Assembly: GCF_047324305.1 (NCBI RefSeq)
Contig: NZ_CP178740.1
Location: 3,534,001-3,598,000 of the forward strand
From: Acerihabitans sp047324305
GTDB taxonomy: Bacteria > Pseudomonadota > Gammaproteobacteria > Enterobacterales > Enterobacteriaceae
Direction of reading: 5' to 3'
Length of the DNA stretch: 64,000 nucleotides
Below the pieces are notes generated by a model. It was given only the letters and a program-made list of their open reading frames with translations. It was not told the origin of the DNA and searched no databases. Shown piece after piece: positions 34,002 to 42,316 of the stretch; position 1 is the stretch's first letter, and each line of letters begins with the position of its first letter. A program made the position numbers and the translations under genes.

Positions 34002-34343
34002 ATGGTTAGCCAGCACTCTTTCGAGGAAATAAAGAACGCGATTTTTTCAATTTCCGGACATATGGGAATCGATCAGACTGAGCTGCTTAATTCCCGGGAC
34101 GATCAACATGCCGATGAGATCTTTAATGAACGCCTGACGCGCCTTCTCGCCAGCTATGCCGATGCCAGGCTTGCCGCGCGGCGCAATGATCGCGCGATGC
34201 TCAAAACATCGCTATTGCAGGCCAAGCTGCGCACTATGTCGTTAACCACCTTCTTTACCGCCCTGGAAGACGACTGCATCACCCTGTTGTCCTTATGCGA
34301 TGCCGCCGTCATGCCCGCCGGTCAGGATGCCGACGCGGTATAA
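34002..34343 (+). CDS. Hypothetical protein, 113 residues
   Basis: I do not recognise this protein. It is soluble, with no signal peptide or membrane helix, and looks wholly alpha-helical with heptad-like Leu/Ala spacing (RLTRLLASYADARLAARR, LKTSLLQAKLRTMSL). Two cysteines lie near the C-terminus (DDCITLLSLCDAA). ATG 34002 is preceded by CTGGGAAAC at usable distance. The region upstream is AT-rich and holds a cluster of repeated TTCGTTAA motifs. It lies in the non-core insert between acrZ and modA and may have been acquired. Confidence 0.6.
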   Translation: MVSQHSFEEIKNAIFSISGHMGIDQTELLNSRDDQHADEIFNERLTRLLASYADARLAARRNDRAMLKTSLLQAKLRTMSLTTFFTALEDDCITLLSLCDAAVMPAGQDADAV

Positions 34344-34434
34344 GGTTACAACCGCCATAAACGCGGCGAAATAAGTTGTTTCCGGCGAGAAATAACACGG
34401 TGAGATTCATATTGAACAGACCGGCCATCAGCCA

Positions 34435-34462
34435 TTGACAATGCGGGGTTCGCGCCTAATTC
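34435..34462 (+). promoter_or_regulatory. Possible ddlA promoter
   Basis: TTGACA (34435-34440, perfect -35) and TAATTC (34457-34462) are separated by 16 bases, about 120 bases upstream of the ddlA start. Nothing else of note was seen between 34344 and 34584. Confidence 0.4.
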
Positions 34463-34584
34463 GCGTCGAAAATGGTATCGCGGCACCTGTTTACCCTTCA
34501 AGTCCATCCCAGGCTTTACTTGCACACTTTCGGCTAATACTCTGTTGGCGTTGAAGTGATGTTTTAACGATCAAAGAGGATGTG

Positions 34585-35694
34585 ATGGAACAAGCGGAAA
34601 AGGGCAAACAACGGCTGGCGGTGCTATTCGGCGGGCAATCCACCGAACACGAAGTCTCGTTACGGTCGTCCATTAACGTGATTAATGCGGTCGACAGGCA
34701 CAAATTTGATCTGACATTAATCGGTGTCGATAAGCGTGGCCGGTGGACCCTGTGCAATGAAGCCGATTACCTGCTTTATCCCGACGACCCGGCGCGGATA
34801 AAACTGGCTCCCTCGGCCCGTTATCTGGCGGTGGTGCCGGGGCAAAACGCCGTGCAGCTGATTGATATCACCAGCGGCGAAGCGCTGCCCGCCATTGATG
34901 TGGCTTTTTCCGTGCTGCACGGCGGCGGCGGCGAGGATGGATCCATCCAGGGATTGCTGCGGGTTCTGGGCGTGCCCTTTGTCGGGCCGGATGTTCTGGG
35001 TTCCGCGGTCTGCATGGATAAAGACATGACCAAACGCGTGCTGCGCGACGCGGGCCTGCCGGTGACCCCGTCGGTCACGCTCCACCGCACCGATTCCGCC
35101 ACGGCGGACTTTGATGCTATTGTGGGACAGCTGGGGCTGCCGCTGTTTATCAAGCCGGCCAGCCAGGGATCCTCGGTTGGCGTCAGCAAGGTCGTGGATG
35201 CCGCCGGATTCCGGCAAGCGCTGATTATGGCCTTTGCCTTTGATCACAAGGTCCTGGTTGAAACGGCTATCGATGGGCGTGAAATCGAGACGGCGGTATT
35301 GGGCAACGACACCCCCGCCGTCAGCGTCTGCGGCGAGATTGTCGCCAATGACGAATTTTATGCCTACGATACTAAATACCTCAAGGGCGGACAGGCGGAA
35401 CTGGAGATACCGGCGCAGCTGGATAGCGCCGTTAGCGATGAAATACGCCTGATCGCCCAGGCCGCCTTCCGGGTGCTGGGCTGCGCGGTCATGGCGCGGG
35501 TGGATTTTTTCCTGACGCGGGAGCAGGAGATCATCATCAATGAAGTGAATACCATCCCCGGTTTTACCTCCATCAGCATGTATCCAAAATTATGGGAAGC
35601 CAGCGGGCTGGGTTATCCGCAACTGGTGGATAAATTGATTACCCTGGCGCTGGATCGCGCCCGGGACGCGGCCGCTATCAAAACCGACCGATAG
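34585..35694 (+). CDS. ddlA: D-alanine--D-alanine ligase, DdlA type
   Basis: Ddl joins two D-alanines for the peptidoglycan pentapeptide using ATP. The 369-residue ATP-grasp protein begins with LAVLFGGQSTEHEVSLRSS (Glu in the active site), has HGGGGEDGSIQGLL (about 112-125), FIKPASQGSSVGVSKV, the omega-loop YAYDTKYL and INEVNTIPGFTSISMYPKLW at the metal site. It resembles E. coli DdlA (364) more than DdlB. ATG 34585 follows AGAGGATGTG; GTG 34582 is an alternative. Its place between acrZ and modABC differs from E. coli. Confidence 0.95.
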   Translation: MEQAEKGKQRLAVLFGGQSTEHEVSLRSSINVINAVDRHKFDLTLIGVDKRGRWTLCNEADYLLYPDDPARIKLAPSARYLAVVPGQNAVQLIDITSGEALPAIDVAFSVLHGGGGEDGSIQGLLRVLGVPFVGPDVLGSAVCMDKDMTKRVLRDAGLPVTPSVTLHRTDSATADFDAIVGQLGLPLFIKPASQGSSVGVSKVVDAAGFRQALIMAFAFDHKVLVETAIDGREIETAVLGNDTPAVSVCGEIVANDEFYAYDTKYLKGGQAELEIPAQLDSAVSDEIRLIAQAAFRVLGCAVMARVDFFLTREQEIIINEVNTIPGFTSISMYPKLWEASGLGYPQLVDKLITLALDRARDAAAIKTDR

Positions 35695-35801
35695 TCACTT
35701 CTTCCCGCGGTGTTCCGGGCCAGGGCACCGCGGCGCGTTTTTTTTCGCCTGCCGTAACCTTTCATTAATCCCTACAATAACTAATGACAAAAGTGATCGT
35801 G

Positions 35802-35825
35802 CGTTATATTATTTTTTGCATAACG
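35802..35825. promoter_or_regulatory. ModE operator of modABC
   Basis: CGTTATATT-N6-TGCATAACG forms the 24-base palindromic site that ModE uses before modA in E. coli (CGTTATATT-N6-TACATAACG as recalled). It lies 17 bases before the modA start, so occupancy would block transcription or initiation. The modE gene is in this window at 32126-32917. Confidence 0.85.
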
Positions 35826-35842
35826 ATCATTCAAGGTGAGCT

Positions 35843-36637
35843 ATGACTACTTTACGTTCTAAATGGATTGCCGGCGCGGCATTTACCGCGGCGCTGAGTG
35901 TGCAGTTGCTGGGCTTTCAGGCGCTGGCCGCGCCGGCGGCGGATAAAGTCACGGTATTTGCCGCCGCGTCGCTGACCAATGCCTTGCAGGATATCGCCAA
36001 AAATTATCAACGGGATCATAAAGTCGAGATCGTTTCGTCTTTTGCCTCTTCCTCTACGCTGGCGCGCCAGATAGAGCAGGGCGCGCCGGCCAACATGTTT
36101 ATCTCCGCCGACCAGCAGTGGATGGACTACGCGCAGAATAAACAACAGATTGTCACCGATACCCGCTATACCCTGCTGGGTAACGAACTGGTGCTGGTGG
36201 CGCCGACATCAAGCGCCCTCAAGCCGTTCACCATCGATAAAAAGACCGACTGGACATCGTTGCTGAAGGGACAGAAACTGGCGGTTGGCGATCCGGATCA
36301 TGTGCCGGCGGGCATTTATGCCAAGGAAGCCTTGCAGAACCTGGGCGCCTGGGATCAGCTGTCGCCGGTGATGGCCCGCGCCAGCGACGTACGCGGCGCA
36401 TTAGCGCTGGTTGAACGTGGGGAAGCGCCGTTGGGTATCGTCTATGGCTCGGATGCGCTTTCCAGTAAAGGGGTTAAAGTCGTGGCCACGTTCCCGAAAG
36501 ACAGCCATAAACCGGTGGAATATCCCATGGCGCTGATCAAGGATAACGCCACGCCGGCGGCCAAGGCCTTTTATGACTACCTGAAAACCCCGGCGGCATC
36601 GGCGGTGTTTAAACAGAACGGCTTTACCCCGAGATAA
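35843..36637 (+). CDS. modA: Molybdate-binding periplasmic protein ModA
   Basis: ModA captures molybdate in the periplasm and delivers it to ModBC. A signal peptide spans about 1-29 (ending FQALA-A). The 264-residue protein has TVFAAASLTNALQDI (about 37-51), SSFASSSTLARQIEQGAPANMFISAD (adjoining segments) and VPAGIYAKEALQNLG. Serines in AASL and SSST are the usual oxyanion ligands. ATG follows CAAGGTGAGCT. The stop overlaps the modB start (TAATG). Confidence 0.96.
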   Translation: MTTLRSKWIAGAAFTAALSVQLLGFQALAAPAADKVTVFAAASLTNALQDIAKNYQRDHKVEIVSSFASSSTLARQIEQGAPANMFISADQQWMDYAQNKQQIVTDTRYTLLGNELVLVAPTSSALKPFTIDKKTDWTSLLKGQKLAVGDPDHVPAGIYAKEALQNLGAWDQLSPVMARASDVRGALALVERGEAPLGIVYGSDALSSKGVKVVATFPKDSHKPVEYPMALIKDNATPAAKAFYDYLKTPAASAVFKQNGFTPR

Positions 36638-37326
36638 TGCCGCTGACCGAGTACGAGTGGCAGGCGGTTGCCTTAAGTCTGCAAGTATCGCTCCTGGCGG
36701 TTGCCTGCAGCTTGCCTTTTGGCATTCTGATGGCGTGGATACTGGTGCGCTGGCGCTTTCCCGGCAAGGCGTTGCTGGACGGTATTATCCATTTGCCGTT
36801 GGTGCTGCCGCCGGTGGTGATCGGTTATCTGTTGCTTATCGCGCTCGGGCGCCGGGGTTTTATCGGCGCATGGCTGTATCAGCTTACGGGTTTCAGTTTT
36901 AGTTTCAGCTGGCGCGGCGCGGCCCTGGCCTCGGCGGTGGTGGCGTTCCCTTTGATGGTGCGTGCCATCCGCATGTCGCTCGAGGCCATCGATCTGCGGC
37001 TGGAGCAGGCGGCCCGCACCTTGGGCGCCGGCCCTTGGCGGGTGTTTTTCACTATTACGCTGCCGCTATCCTTTCCCGGTATCGTCGTCGGGACGGTACT
37101 GGCTTTTGCCCGATCGCTCGGTGAGTTTGGCGCCACCATCACCTTTGTTTCCAATATTCCCGGGGAAACCCGCACCATTCCGCTGGCCATGTATACGCTT
37201 ATTGAAACGCCCGGCGCGGAAGCGGCGGCGGGACGTCTGTGCGTATTGGCCATTATTCTGTCGCTGGCGTCGCTGCTTGTCGCCGATTGGCTGGCCAAAT
37301 GGGGCCGCAGGCGGCTGGGGGGCTGA
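36637..37326 (+). CDS. modB: Molybdate ABC transporter permease ModB
   Basis: ModB is the inner-membrane channel of the molybdate importer. The 229 residues contain five to six hydrophobic helices and the EAA loop (SLEAIDLRLEQAARTLGAGP, about 112-131) that contacts ModC, typical of binding-protein-dependent permeases. Start MPLTEYEWQAVALSLQVSLL matches E. coli. It overlaps modA and modC by one base at each end, indicating coupled translation. Confidence 0.97.
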   Translation: MPLTEYEWQAVALSLQVSLLAVACSLPFGILMAWILVRWRFPGKALLDGIIHLPLVLPPVVIGYLLLIALGRRGFIGAWLYQLTGFSFSFSWRGAALASAVVAFPLMVRAIRMSLEAIDLRLEQAARTLGAGPWRVFFTITLPLSFPGIVVGTVLAFARSLGEFGATITFVSNIPGETRTIPLAMYTLIETPGAEAAAGRLCVLAIILSLASLLVADWLAKWGRRRLGG

Positions 37327-38384
37327 TGCTCGAGATCGATATTAGCCAACGGCTCGGCGAGGCTACCCTCGCGGTCAAGGCCGACGTACCCGCCAGCGGC
37401 ATTACCGCTGTGTTTGGCGTTTCCGGCGCCGGCAAGACCTCGCTGATCAATGCCGTGGCGGGCCTGACGCGCCCGCAGCGCGGGCATATCATCCTTAACG
37501 GACGCACCCTGTTTTCCTCCGAACGGCGCATTGCCCTGCCGCCGGAGAAGCGGCGGATCGGCTATGTTTTCCAGGACGGCCGGCTATTTCCCCACTATCG
37601 GGTGCGCGGCAATTTGTTTTACGGCATGGCGGCTTCGATGCGCCCGGAGTTCGACGCCATTATTTCATTGCTGGGCATCGGTCATCTGCTGGGACGTTTT
37701 CCCCTCACGCTTTCCGGCGGCGAAAAACAGCGGGTCGCCATCGGCCGCGCGCTGCTGAGCGCGCCGGAAATACTGTTGATGGATGAGCCGCTGGCGTCGC
37801 TGGATTTGCCGCGTAAGCGCGAGCTGTTGCCTTACCTGGAGCGTTTGGCCGTCAAGGTGAAAATCCCGATCCTGTATGTGACCCACAGCATGGAGGAAAT
37901 TTTGCAATTGGCGGAACGCGTGCTGATCCTGGATAACGGCCAGTTGAAAGCCTTCGGCAGCCTGGAGACGGTATGGGCCAGCAGCGCGCTGCGGCCCTGG
38001 CTGCCGCGCGAAGAGCAAAGCAGCGTGCTGGAGGTCAGGGTGGATGAGCAGCATCCGGACTACGCCATGACCGCCCTGTCGCTCGGCCGGGAGCGGCTGT
38101 GGGTGGGCAGGGTGGCGTTGCCGCCAGGCAGCGCGCTGCGCATTCGTGTCGCCGCCACCGATATTTCCCTGGTGATGGCGCCGCCCGCGCGCAGCAGTAT
38201 CCGCAACATCCTGCCCGCCACCGTGCGCGAATGCCTGACGGTGGGAGACCAAATTGAGGTACGCCTGGAAATCGACGGCCATACGCTTTGGGCGCGGATC
38301 AGTCCCTGGGCCAGGGACGAACTGGCGCTGGCACCGGGCATGGCGCTTTATGCGCAGATCAAAAGCGTATCGATCAACGCGTAA
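37326..38384 (+). CDS. modC: Molybdate ABC transporter ATP-binding protein ModC
   Basis: ModC hydrolyses ATP to drive molybdate import. ATG 37326 gives 352 residues, equal to E. coli; the longer in-frame extension to 37239 overlaps modB and is rejected. It has Walker A FGVSGAGKTSLINAV (about 30-44), Q-loop VFQDGRLFPHY, signature LSGGEKQRVAIGRAL, Walker B LLMDEPLASLD, and a C-terminal MOP domain (about 290-352) that binds oxyanions. Confidence 0.97.
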   Translation: MLEIDISQRLGEATLAVKADVPASGITAVFGVSGAGKTSLINAVAGLTRPQRGHIILNGRTLFSSERRIALPPEKRRIGYVFQDGRLFPHYRVRGNLFYGMAASMRPEFDAIISLLGIGHLLGRFPLTLSGGEKQRVAIGRALLSAPEILLMDEPLASLDLPRKRELLPYLERLAVKVKIPILYVTHSMEEILQLAERVLILDNGQLKAFGSLETVWASSALRPWLPREEQSSVLEVRVDEQHPDYAMTALSLGRERLWVGRVALPPGSALRIRVAATDISLVMAPPARSSIRNILPATVRECLTVGDQIEVRLEIDGHTLWARISPWARDELALAPGMALYAQIKSVSINA

Positions 38385-38480
38385 ATACGGCCGCGCCCGT
38401 TTCCTGCCCGGCCCATGGCCCCCGGACGGGAATGACCCGGCGTCGCGTGATTACGCTGTCCGGTTTAACCGTCCGCTGCG

Positions 38481-39302
38481 TTAACCCAGTACCCGCTGGT
38501 AGATGAAATCGGCGATGGCCGTGGATTCATTATCGCCGATAGTGACGTCGGCCCGCGCCTTGATGGCGTCATCGCTGTTGCCCATCGCCACGCCCAGGCC
38601 CGCGGCTTCCAACATGCTCAGATCGTTATAATTGTCGCCAAACGCAATGACCTGATCCATGCTCCATCCTTGGGATTCCACCCACTGCTGCAATAGCTTG
38701 CCTTTGCTATTGCCCGTTTGGGCGATATCCACCTGATCGTGCCAGGACCATTCGCAGGCCAGCCCCATTTCCTGCTCCACCACTCCGGCGAAGGCGCGAA
38801 GCTTTACCGTATCCGGATAGGAGGTGGCGAATTTCCAGATGGCGTTTGCCTCTTCAGCCGCCGCGAACAGGCTGTCCACCTGCAGCAGGTTCGGCCGTTG
38901 CGCCTCCGGCAGGGTAGCGGCCCAGGCCTGCGAACGGATCACGTGATCGCTGGGTTGTTCGTAGATCATCGCGTCATCCACGTAAATCAAGCCATGGATA
39001 TCATATTGCTTCAGCAGTTCCAGCACCCGCCGGGCCTGAGCTTTCTCAAGGGGGTTGGCGGTGATGACTTTTTTTTGCTGGTAATCATAGAGATAGGTGC
39101 CGTTACAGCATATGGCGGGAGTGCTAATCTTCAGCGCCTGGTAGAAAGGATGGATTGCCACGTGATGGCGGCCGGTCACCACCACCACCTCCATCCCCGC
39201 CGCACGGGCATCATTCAGGGCCTTAAGCGATTGCGGCAGAATTCTTTTTTGTCGATCCAGCAAGGTACCGTCAAGATCCAGGGCTATTACGCGATAGGTC
39301 AT
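38481..39302 (-). CDS. ybhA: HAD-family phosphatase YbhA (pyridoxal phosphate phosphatase)
   Basis: YbhA is a Cof-type HAD hydrolase that dephosphorylates pyridoxal phosphate and some sugar phosphates in E. coli. ATG 39302 (MTYRVIALDLDGTLL) gives 273 residues; the open frame continues 42 codons upstream without similarity. Motif I DLDGTLL carries the nucleophile Asp; motif II is VVVVTGRHH; a lysine in GNSKGKLL and motif IV FGDNYNDLSMLEAAG follow. Convergent with modC and divergent from pgl. Confidence 0.94.
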   Translation of the reverse strand: MTYRVIALDLDGTLLDRQKRILPQSLKALNDARAAGMEVVVVTGRHHVAIHPFYQALKISTPAICCNGTYLYDYQQKKVITANPLEKAQARRVLELLKQYDIHGLIYVDDAMIYEQPSDHVIRSQAWAATLPEAQRPNLLQVDSLFAAAEEANAIWKFATSYPDTVKLRAFAGVVEQEMGLACEWSWHDQVDIAQTGNSKGKLLQQWVESQGWSMDQVIAFGDNYNDLSMLEAAGLGVAMGNSDDAIKARADVTIGDNESTAIADFIYQRVLG

Positions 39303-39479
39303 AGTTTTCTCATTATGCGGATAAGTAAAGTCATGCCAGATGGTACACCGTAAGCCAGGTGACGAAAACCGTGAAAAATGTCGGTGGATAACAAACAACA
39401 ACAGTGAGATGCTAACCGGAGAGCCCATTATTCACCTATTATCAATGCTCAAGGCGCTAATGCGAATAAAGGAGAACCC

Positions 39480-40475
39480 ATGAAGCAGATCGTCTATGTT
39501 GCCAGTCCCGAAAGTCAGCAGCTGCATGTCTGGCAAATGGATCAGGAGGGCCAGTTGAGCCTGCTGCAGGTGGTTGACACCCCGGGGCAGGGACAGCCGA
39601 TGGCGATAAACCCGGCTAAAACCCATCTCTACCTCGGCGTGCGTCCTGATTTTGGTGTCGTCAGTTACCACATCGATGAACAGGGCCTGTTGACCGAGGC
39701 CGCTATGGCGCCGCTGCCCGGAAGCCCCACCCATCTGAGCACCGATCGCCAGGGGCGTTTTCTGTTCTGCGCCTCCTACAGCAAAAGCTGCGTCAGCGTC
39801 AGCCCCATCGATCAAAACGGCATCGCCGGCGCGCCGCTGCAGGTATTGGACGACCTGGTTAATTGCCATTCCGCCAATGTCGATCCGACCAACCGGATTT
39901 TATGGGTGCCTTGCCTGAAGGAAGATCGCATCCGCCTGTTTGATATCGCGGCCTCGGGCCAGCTGCAGCCGCGCCGGCCAGAGGCGGTGAACACGGTCAG
40001 CGGCGCCGGACCGCGCCACATGGTGTTCCATCCCCACCGCCCCTATGCCTACTGCCTCAATGAGCTGAACAGCTCGGTCAACGTCTATGCCCTGGATGAT
40101 GCGGGAAACACGCCGCGTATTATCCAGACGCTGGATCTGATGCCGCCGGGATTCGCCGATACCCGCTGGGCGGCGGATATCCATATCACCCCGGACGGAC
40201 GTTACCTGTTCGGCTGCGATCGCACCGCCAGCGTCATCACCCGTTTTGCGGTATCGGAAGACGGCAGCACCCTGGATGTGCTGGGCTACCAGCCCACCGA
40301 AACCCAGCCGCGCGGCTTTAATATCGATGCCGCAGGCCGCTTCCTGGTCGCCGCTGGGCAGAAATCGGGGCATATCGGAGTCTATCGCATCGAAGGCGAT
40401 ACCGGCGGGTTAACGCCGCTGGCGCGCTACCCGGTGGGGCAGGGACCGATGTGGGTGTCGATCCTCGAACGCTAA
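39480..40475 (+). CDS. pgl: 6-phosphogluconolactonase (beta-propeller type)
   Basis: Pgl hydrolyses 6-phosphogluconolactone in the pentose phosphate pathway. The 331 residues equal the E. coli YbhE/Pgl length. A seven-blade lactonase propeller is indicated by repeated blocks such as SPTHLSTDRQGRFLF, AGPRHMVFHPHRPYAY and ADIHITPDGRYLFGCDR. ATG 39480 follows ATAAAGGAGAACCC, a strong ribosome site. The gene is followed immediately by an array of the 106 bp repeat family. Confidence 0.96.
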   Translation: MKQIVYVASPESQQLHVWQMDQEGQLSLLQVVDTPGQGQPMAINPAKTHLYLGVRPDFGVVSYHIDEQGLLTEAAMAPLPGSPTHLSTDRQGRFLFCASYSKSCVSVSPIDQNGIAGAPLQVLDDLVNCHSANVDPTNRILWVPCLKEDRIRLFDIAASGQLQPRRPEAVNTVSGAGPRHMVFHPHRPYAYCLNELNSSVNVYALDDAGNTPRIIQTLDLMPPGFADTRWAADIHITPDGRYLFGCDRTASVITRFAVSEDGSTLDVLGYQPTETQPRGFNIDAAGRFLVAAGQKSGHIGVYRIEGDTGGLTPLARYPVGQGPMWVSILER

Positions 40476-40477
40476 TC

Positions 40478-41082
40478 CCAGCGTGTTGAAGACAGCGTGC
40501 CCCATGGCGCGGCAGTCCCGTTAACACCGCACCTAAGGCCGACGTGTTCAAGGGAGAGCGCGCCAATGGGGTGGAATCGGGCGTGGTTTTCCCGCCCGAC
40601 CGAGGCCCCATGGCGCGGTAGGCCCGTTAACACCGCTACCTAAGGCCGACGTGTTCAAGGGAGAGCGCGCCAATGGGGTGGAATCGGGCGTGGTTTTTCG
40701 CCCGACCGAGGCCCCATGGCGCGGCAGGCCCGTTAACACCGCACCTAAGGCCGACGTGTTCAAGGGAGAGCGCGCCAATGGGGTGGAATCGGGCGTGGTT
40801 TTTCGCCCGACCGAGGCCCCATGGCGCGGCAGGCCCGTTAACACCGCTACCTAAGGCCGACGTGTTCAAGGGAGAGCGCGCCAATGGGGTTGAATCGGGC
40901 GTGGTTTTCCCGCCCGACCGAGGCCCCATGGCGCGGTAGGCCCGTTAACACCGCTACCTAAGGCCGACGTGTTCAAGGGAGAGCGTGCCAATGGGGTTGA
41001 ATCGGGCGTGGTTTTTCGCCCGACCGCGCGGTAGGCCCGCCAGCCCTGAACCCAAAGCAGGCCTGTTCAAGGGAGCACGCGC
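40478..41082 (+). repeat. Second array of the 106 bp repeat family (five full units)
   Basis: Units start at about 40535, 40642, 40747, 40853 and 40960 (period 105-107), flanked by decayed partial units at 40478-40534 and 41050-41082. Each has GTGTTCAAGGGAGAGCGC, CCAATGGGGT, GAATCGGGCGTGG, CGCCCGACCGAGG and CCCCATGGCGCGG. Two subtypes alternate at the loop (GGTTTTCCCGCCCG / GGTTTTTCGCCCG). The fifth lacks the CCCCATGG arm. Orientation is opposite to the 7.7 kb array. It fills the gap between convergent pgl and ybhB. Confidence 0.95.
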
Positions 41083-41085
41083 CCG

Positions 41086-41568
41086 CTAATTATATGTGAC
41101 GGTCAGCGACGCCTTGCCCAATGAATGGAAATGCACGTTAAACCCCACCACTGCGCCGCTGGCGTGCTCATCCACCTCAATGCTCTCAACGTCCAGCGCG
41201 TGTACGCTAAACTGATAACGATGGGTATCGCCCTGCGGCGGCGCCGCGCCGCCATAACCCGCTTTACCGAAATCGGTACGACACTGTACCGCCCCGGCCG
41301 GCAGGTTCACCAGCCCGGACCCGGCCCCCTGCGGCAGCGCCCGGGTATCGGCCGGCAGATTGGCCACCAGCCAATGCCACCAGCCGGAGCCGGTAGGCGC
41401 ATCGGGATCGTAAACGGTAATCACAAAACTCTTGGTTCCCTCGGGCGCGCCGTCCCAGGCCAGATGAGGCGAGATATTCTCGCCGCTATAGCCCATGCCG
41501 TTAAACACATGGCGCTCAGGCATCTTTTCGCCATCCCGCAGATCGTTACTGCGTAACGTAAAAGCCAT
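41086..41568 (-). CDS. ybhB: PEBP-family protein YbhB
   Basis: YbhB belongs to the Raf-kinase-inhibitor-like/phosphatidylethanolamine-binding family; no enzyme activity is established. The 160-residue protein has the ligand-pocket segments FVITVYDPDAPTGSGWWHWLV (adjoining, about 47-68) and the conserved GDTHRYQFSVHALD (about 112-125). Length matches E. coli (158). ATG follows TAAGGAGCGGAT, 12 bases after the upstream DJ-1-type gene, so the two form an operon. Its 3' end abuts the repeat array. Confidence 0.93.
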   Translation of the reverse strand: MAFTLRSNDLRDGEKMPERHVFNGMGYSGENISPHLAWDGAPEGTKSFVITVYDPDAPTGSGWWHWLVANLPADTRALPQGAGSGLVNLPAGAVQCRTDFGKAGYGGAAPPQGDTHRYQFSVHALDVESIEVDEHASGAVVGFNVHFHSLGKASLTVTYN

Positions 41569-41580
41569 ATCCGCTCCTTA

Positions 41581-42261
41581 TCAGCAATTTAGCAATTTTA
41601 ATACATTCTGCGCAGTGGCCGCCGACGAGCCGGGATTCTGGCCGGTGACCAGATGGCCGTCTATAACCGACAATGACTGCCAATCGTCGACCTTCTGGTA
41701 ATCGCCGCCCAGCCGTTTAAGCTCATCCTCCACCAGGAACGGCACCACCTTGGTTAACTGCACCGCTTCTTCCTCGCTATTGCTAAAACCGGTTACCCGT
41801 TTCCCCGCCACCAGCGGGGTGCCGTCCGGCTTTTTAACATGGCGCAAGACGCCGGGCGCATGGCAGACAGCGCCTACCGGTTTACCGGCGGCAAAGGTAT
41901 TTTCAATCAGGGCAATCGAATGCCGATCTTCCGCCAGATCCCACAGCGGGCCATGGCCGCCGGGATAAAATACCGCGTCAAAATCCGCCGCGTCCAACGT
42001 ATCGAGTTTCACCGTATTCGCCAAGGCCTGCTGGGCCGCGCGATCGGTACGGAAACGCTCGGTATCCTGGGTCTGGGCGTCGGCGTCGTCACTTTTGGGA
42101 TCAAGCGGCGGCTGTCCGCCCTTGGGCGAGGCCAGGGTAATCTCGATACCTGCGTCGTGGAAAATATAATACGGTGCCACCAGCTCTTCGAGCCAGAAAC
42201 CGGTGGGCTTGCCGGTATCGCCCAATTTATCGTGCGAAGTCAGGACTATTGCAACTTTCAT
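41581..42261 (-). CDS. DJ-1/PfpI-family protein (class I glutamine amidotransferase-like)
   Basis: A 226-residue DJ-1/ThiJ/PfpI protein of the Hsp31-like branch. It has the nucleophile elbow GAVCHAPGVL with a catalytic Cys near residue 132, a GGHGPLWDL segment (about 98-106) typical of the oxyanion region, and TGFSNSEEEAVQL near 163. Relatives act as glyoxalase III, deglycase-like or chaperone proteins, so substrate cannot be assigned. It is 12 bases upstream of ybhB and 55 bases after curA on the same strand; all three may be one transcription unit. Confidence 0.85.
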   Translation of the reverse strand: MKVAIVLTSHDKLGDTGKPTGFWLEELVAPYYIFHDAGIEITLASPKGGQPPLDPKSDDADAQTQDTERFRTDRAAQQALANTVKLDTLDAADFDAVFYPGGHGPLWDLAEDRHSIALIENTFAAGKPVGAVCHAPGVLRHVKKPDGTPLVAGKRVTGFSNSEEEAVQLTKVVPFLVEDELKRLGGDYQKVDDWQSLSVIDGHLVTGQNPGSSAATAQNVLKLLNC

Positions 42262-42316
42262 CGATTATCTCCGTCGTTGGGTCATCGTAATAAGAAGGGG
42301 CGTTCAAGTAAAAACG

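Noticed and set aside
40651..40939. Plus-strand frames of 67-88 residues in the 40.5 kb repeats
   Set aside because: They consist of repeat units only and have no counterpart as a stable gene at the other two sites.
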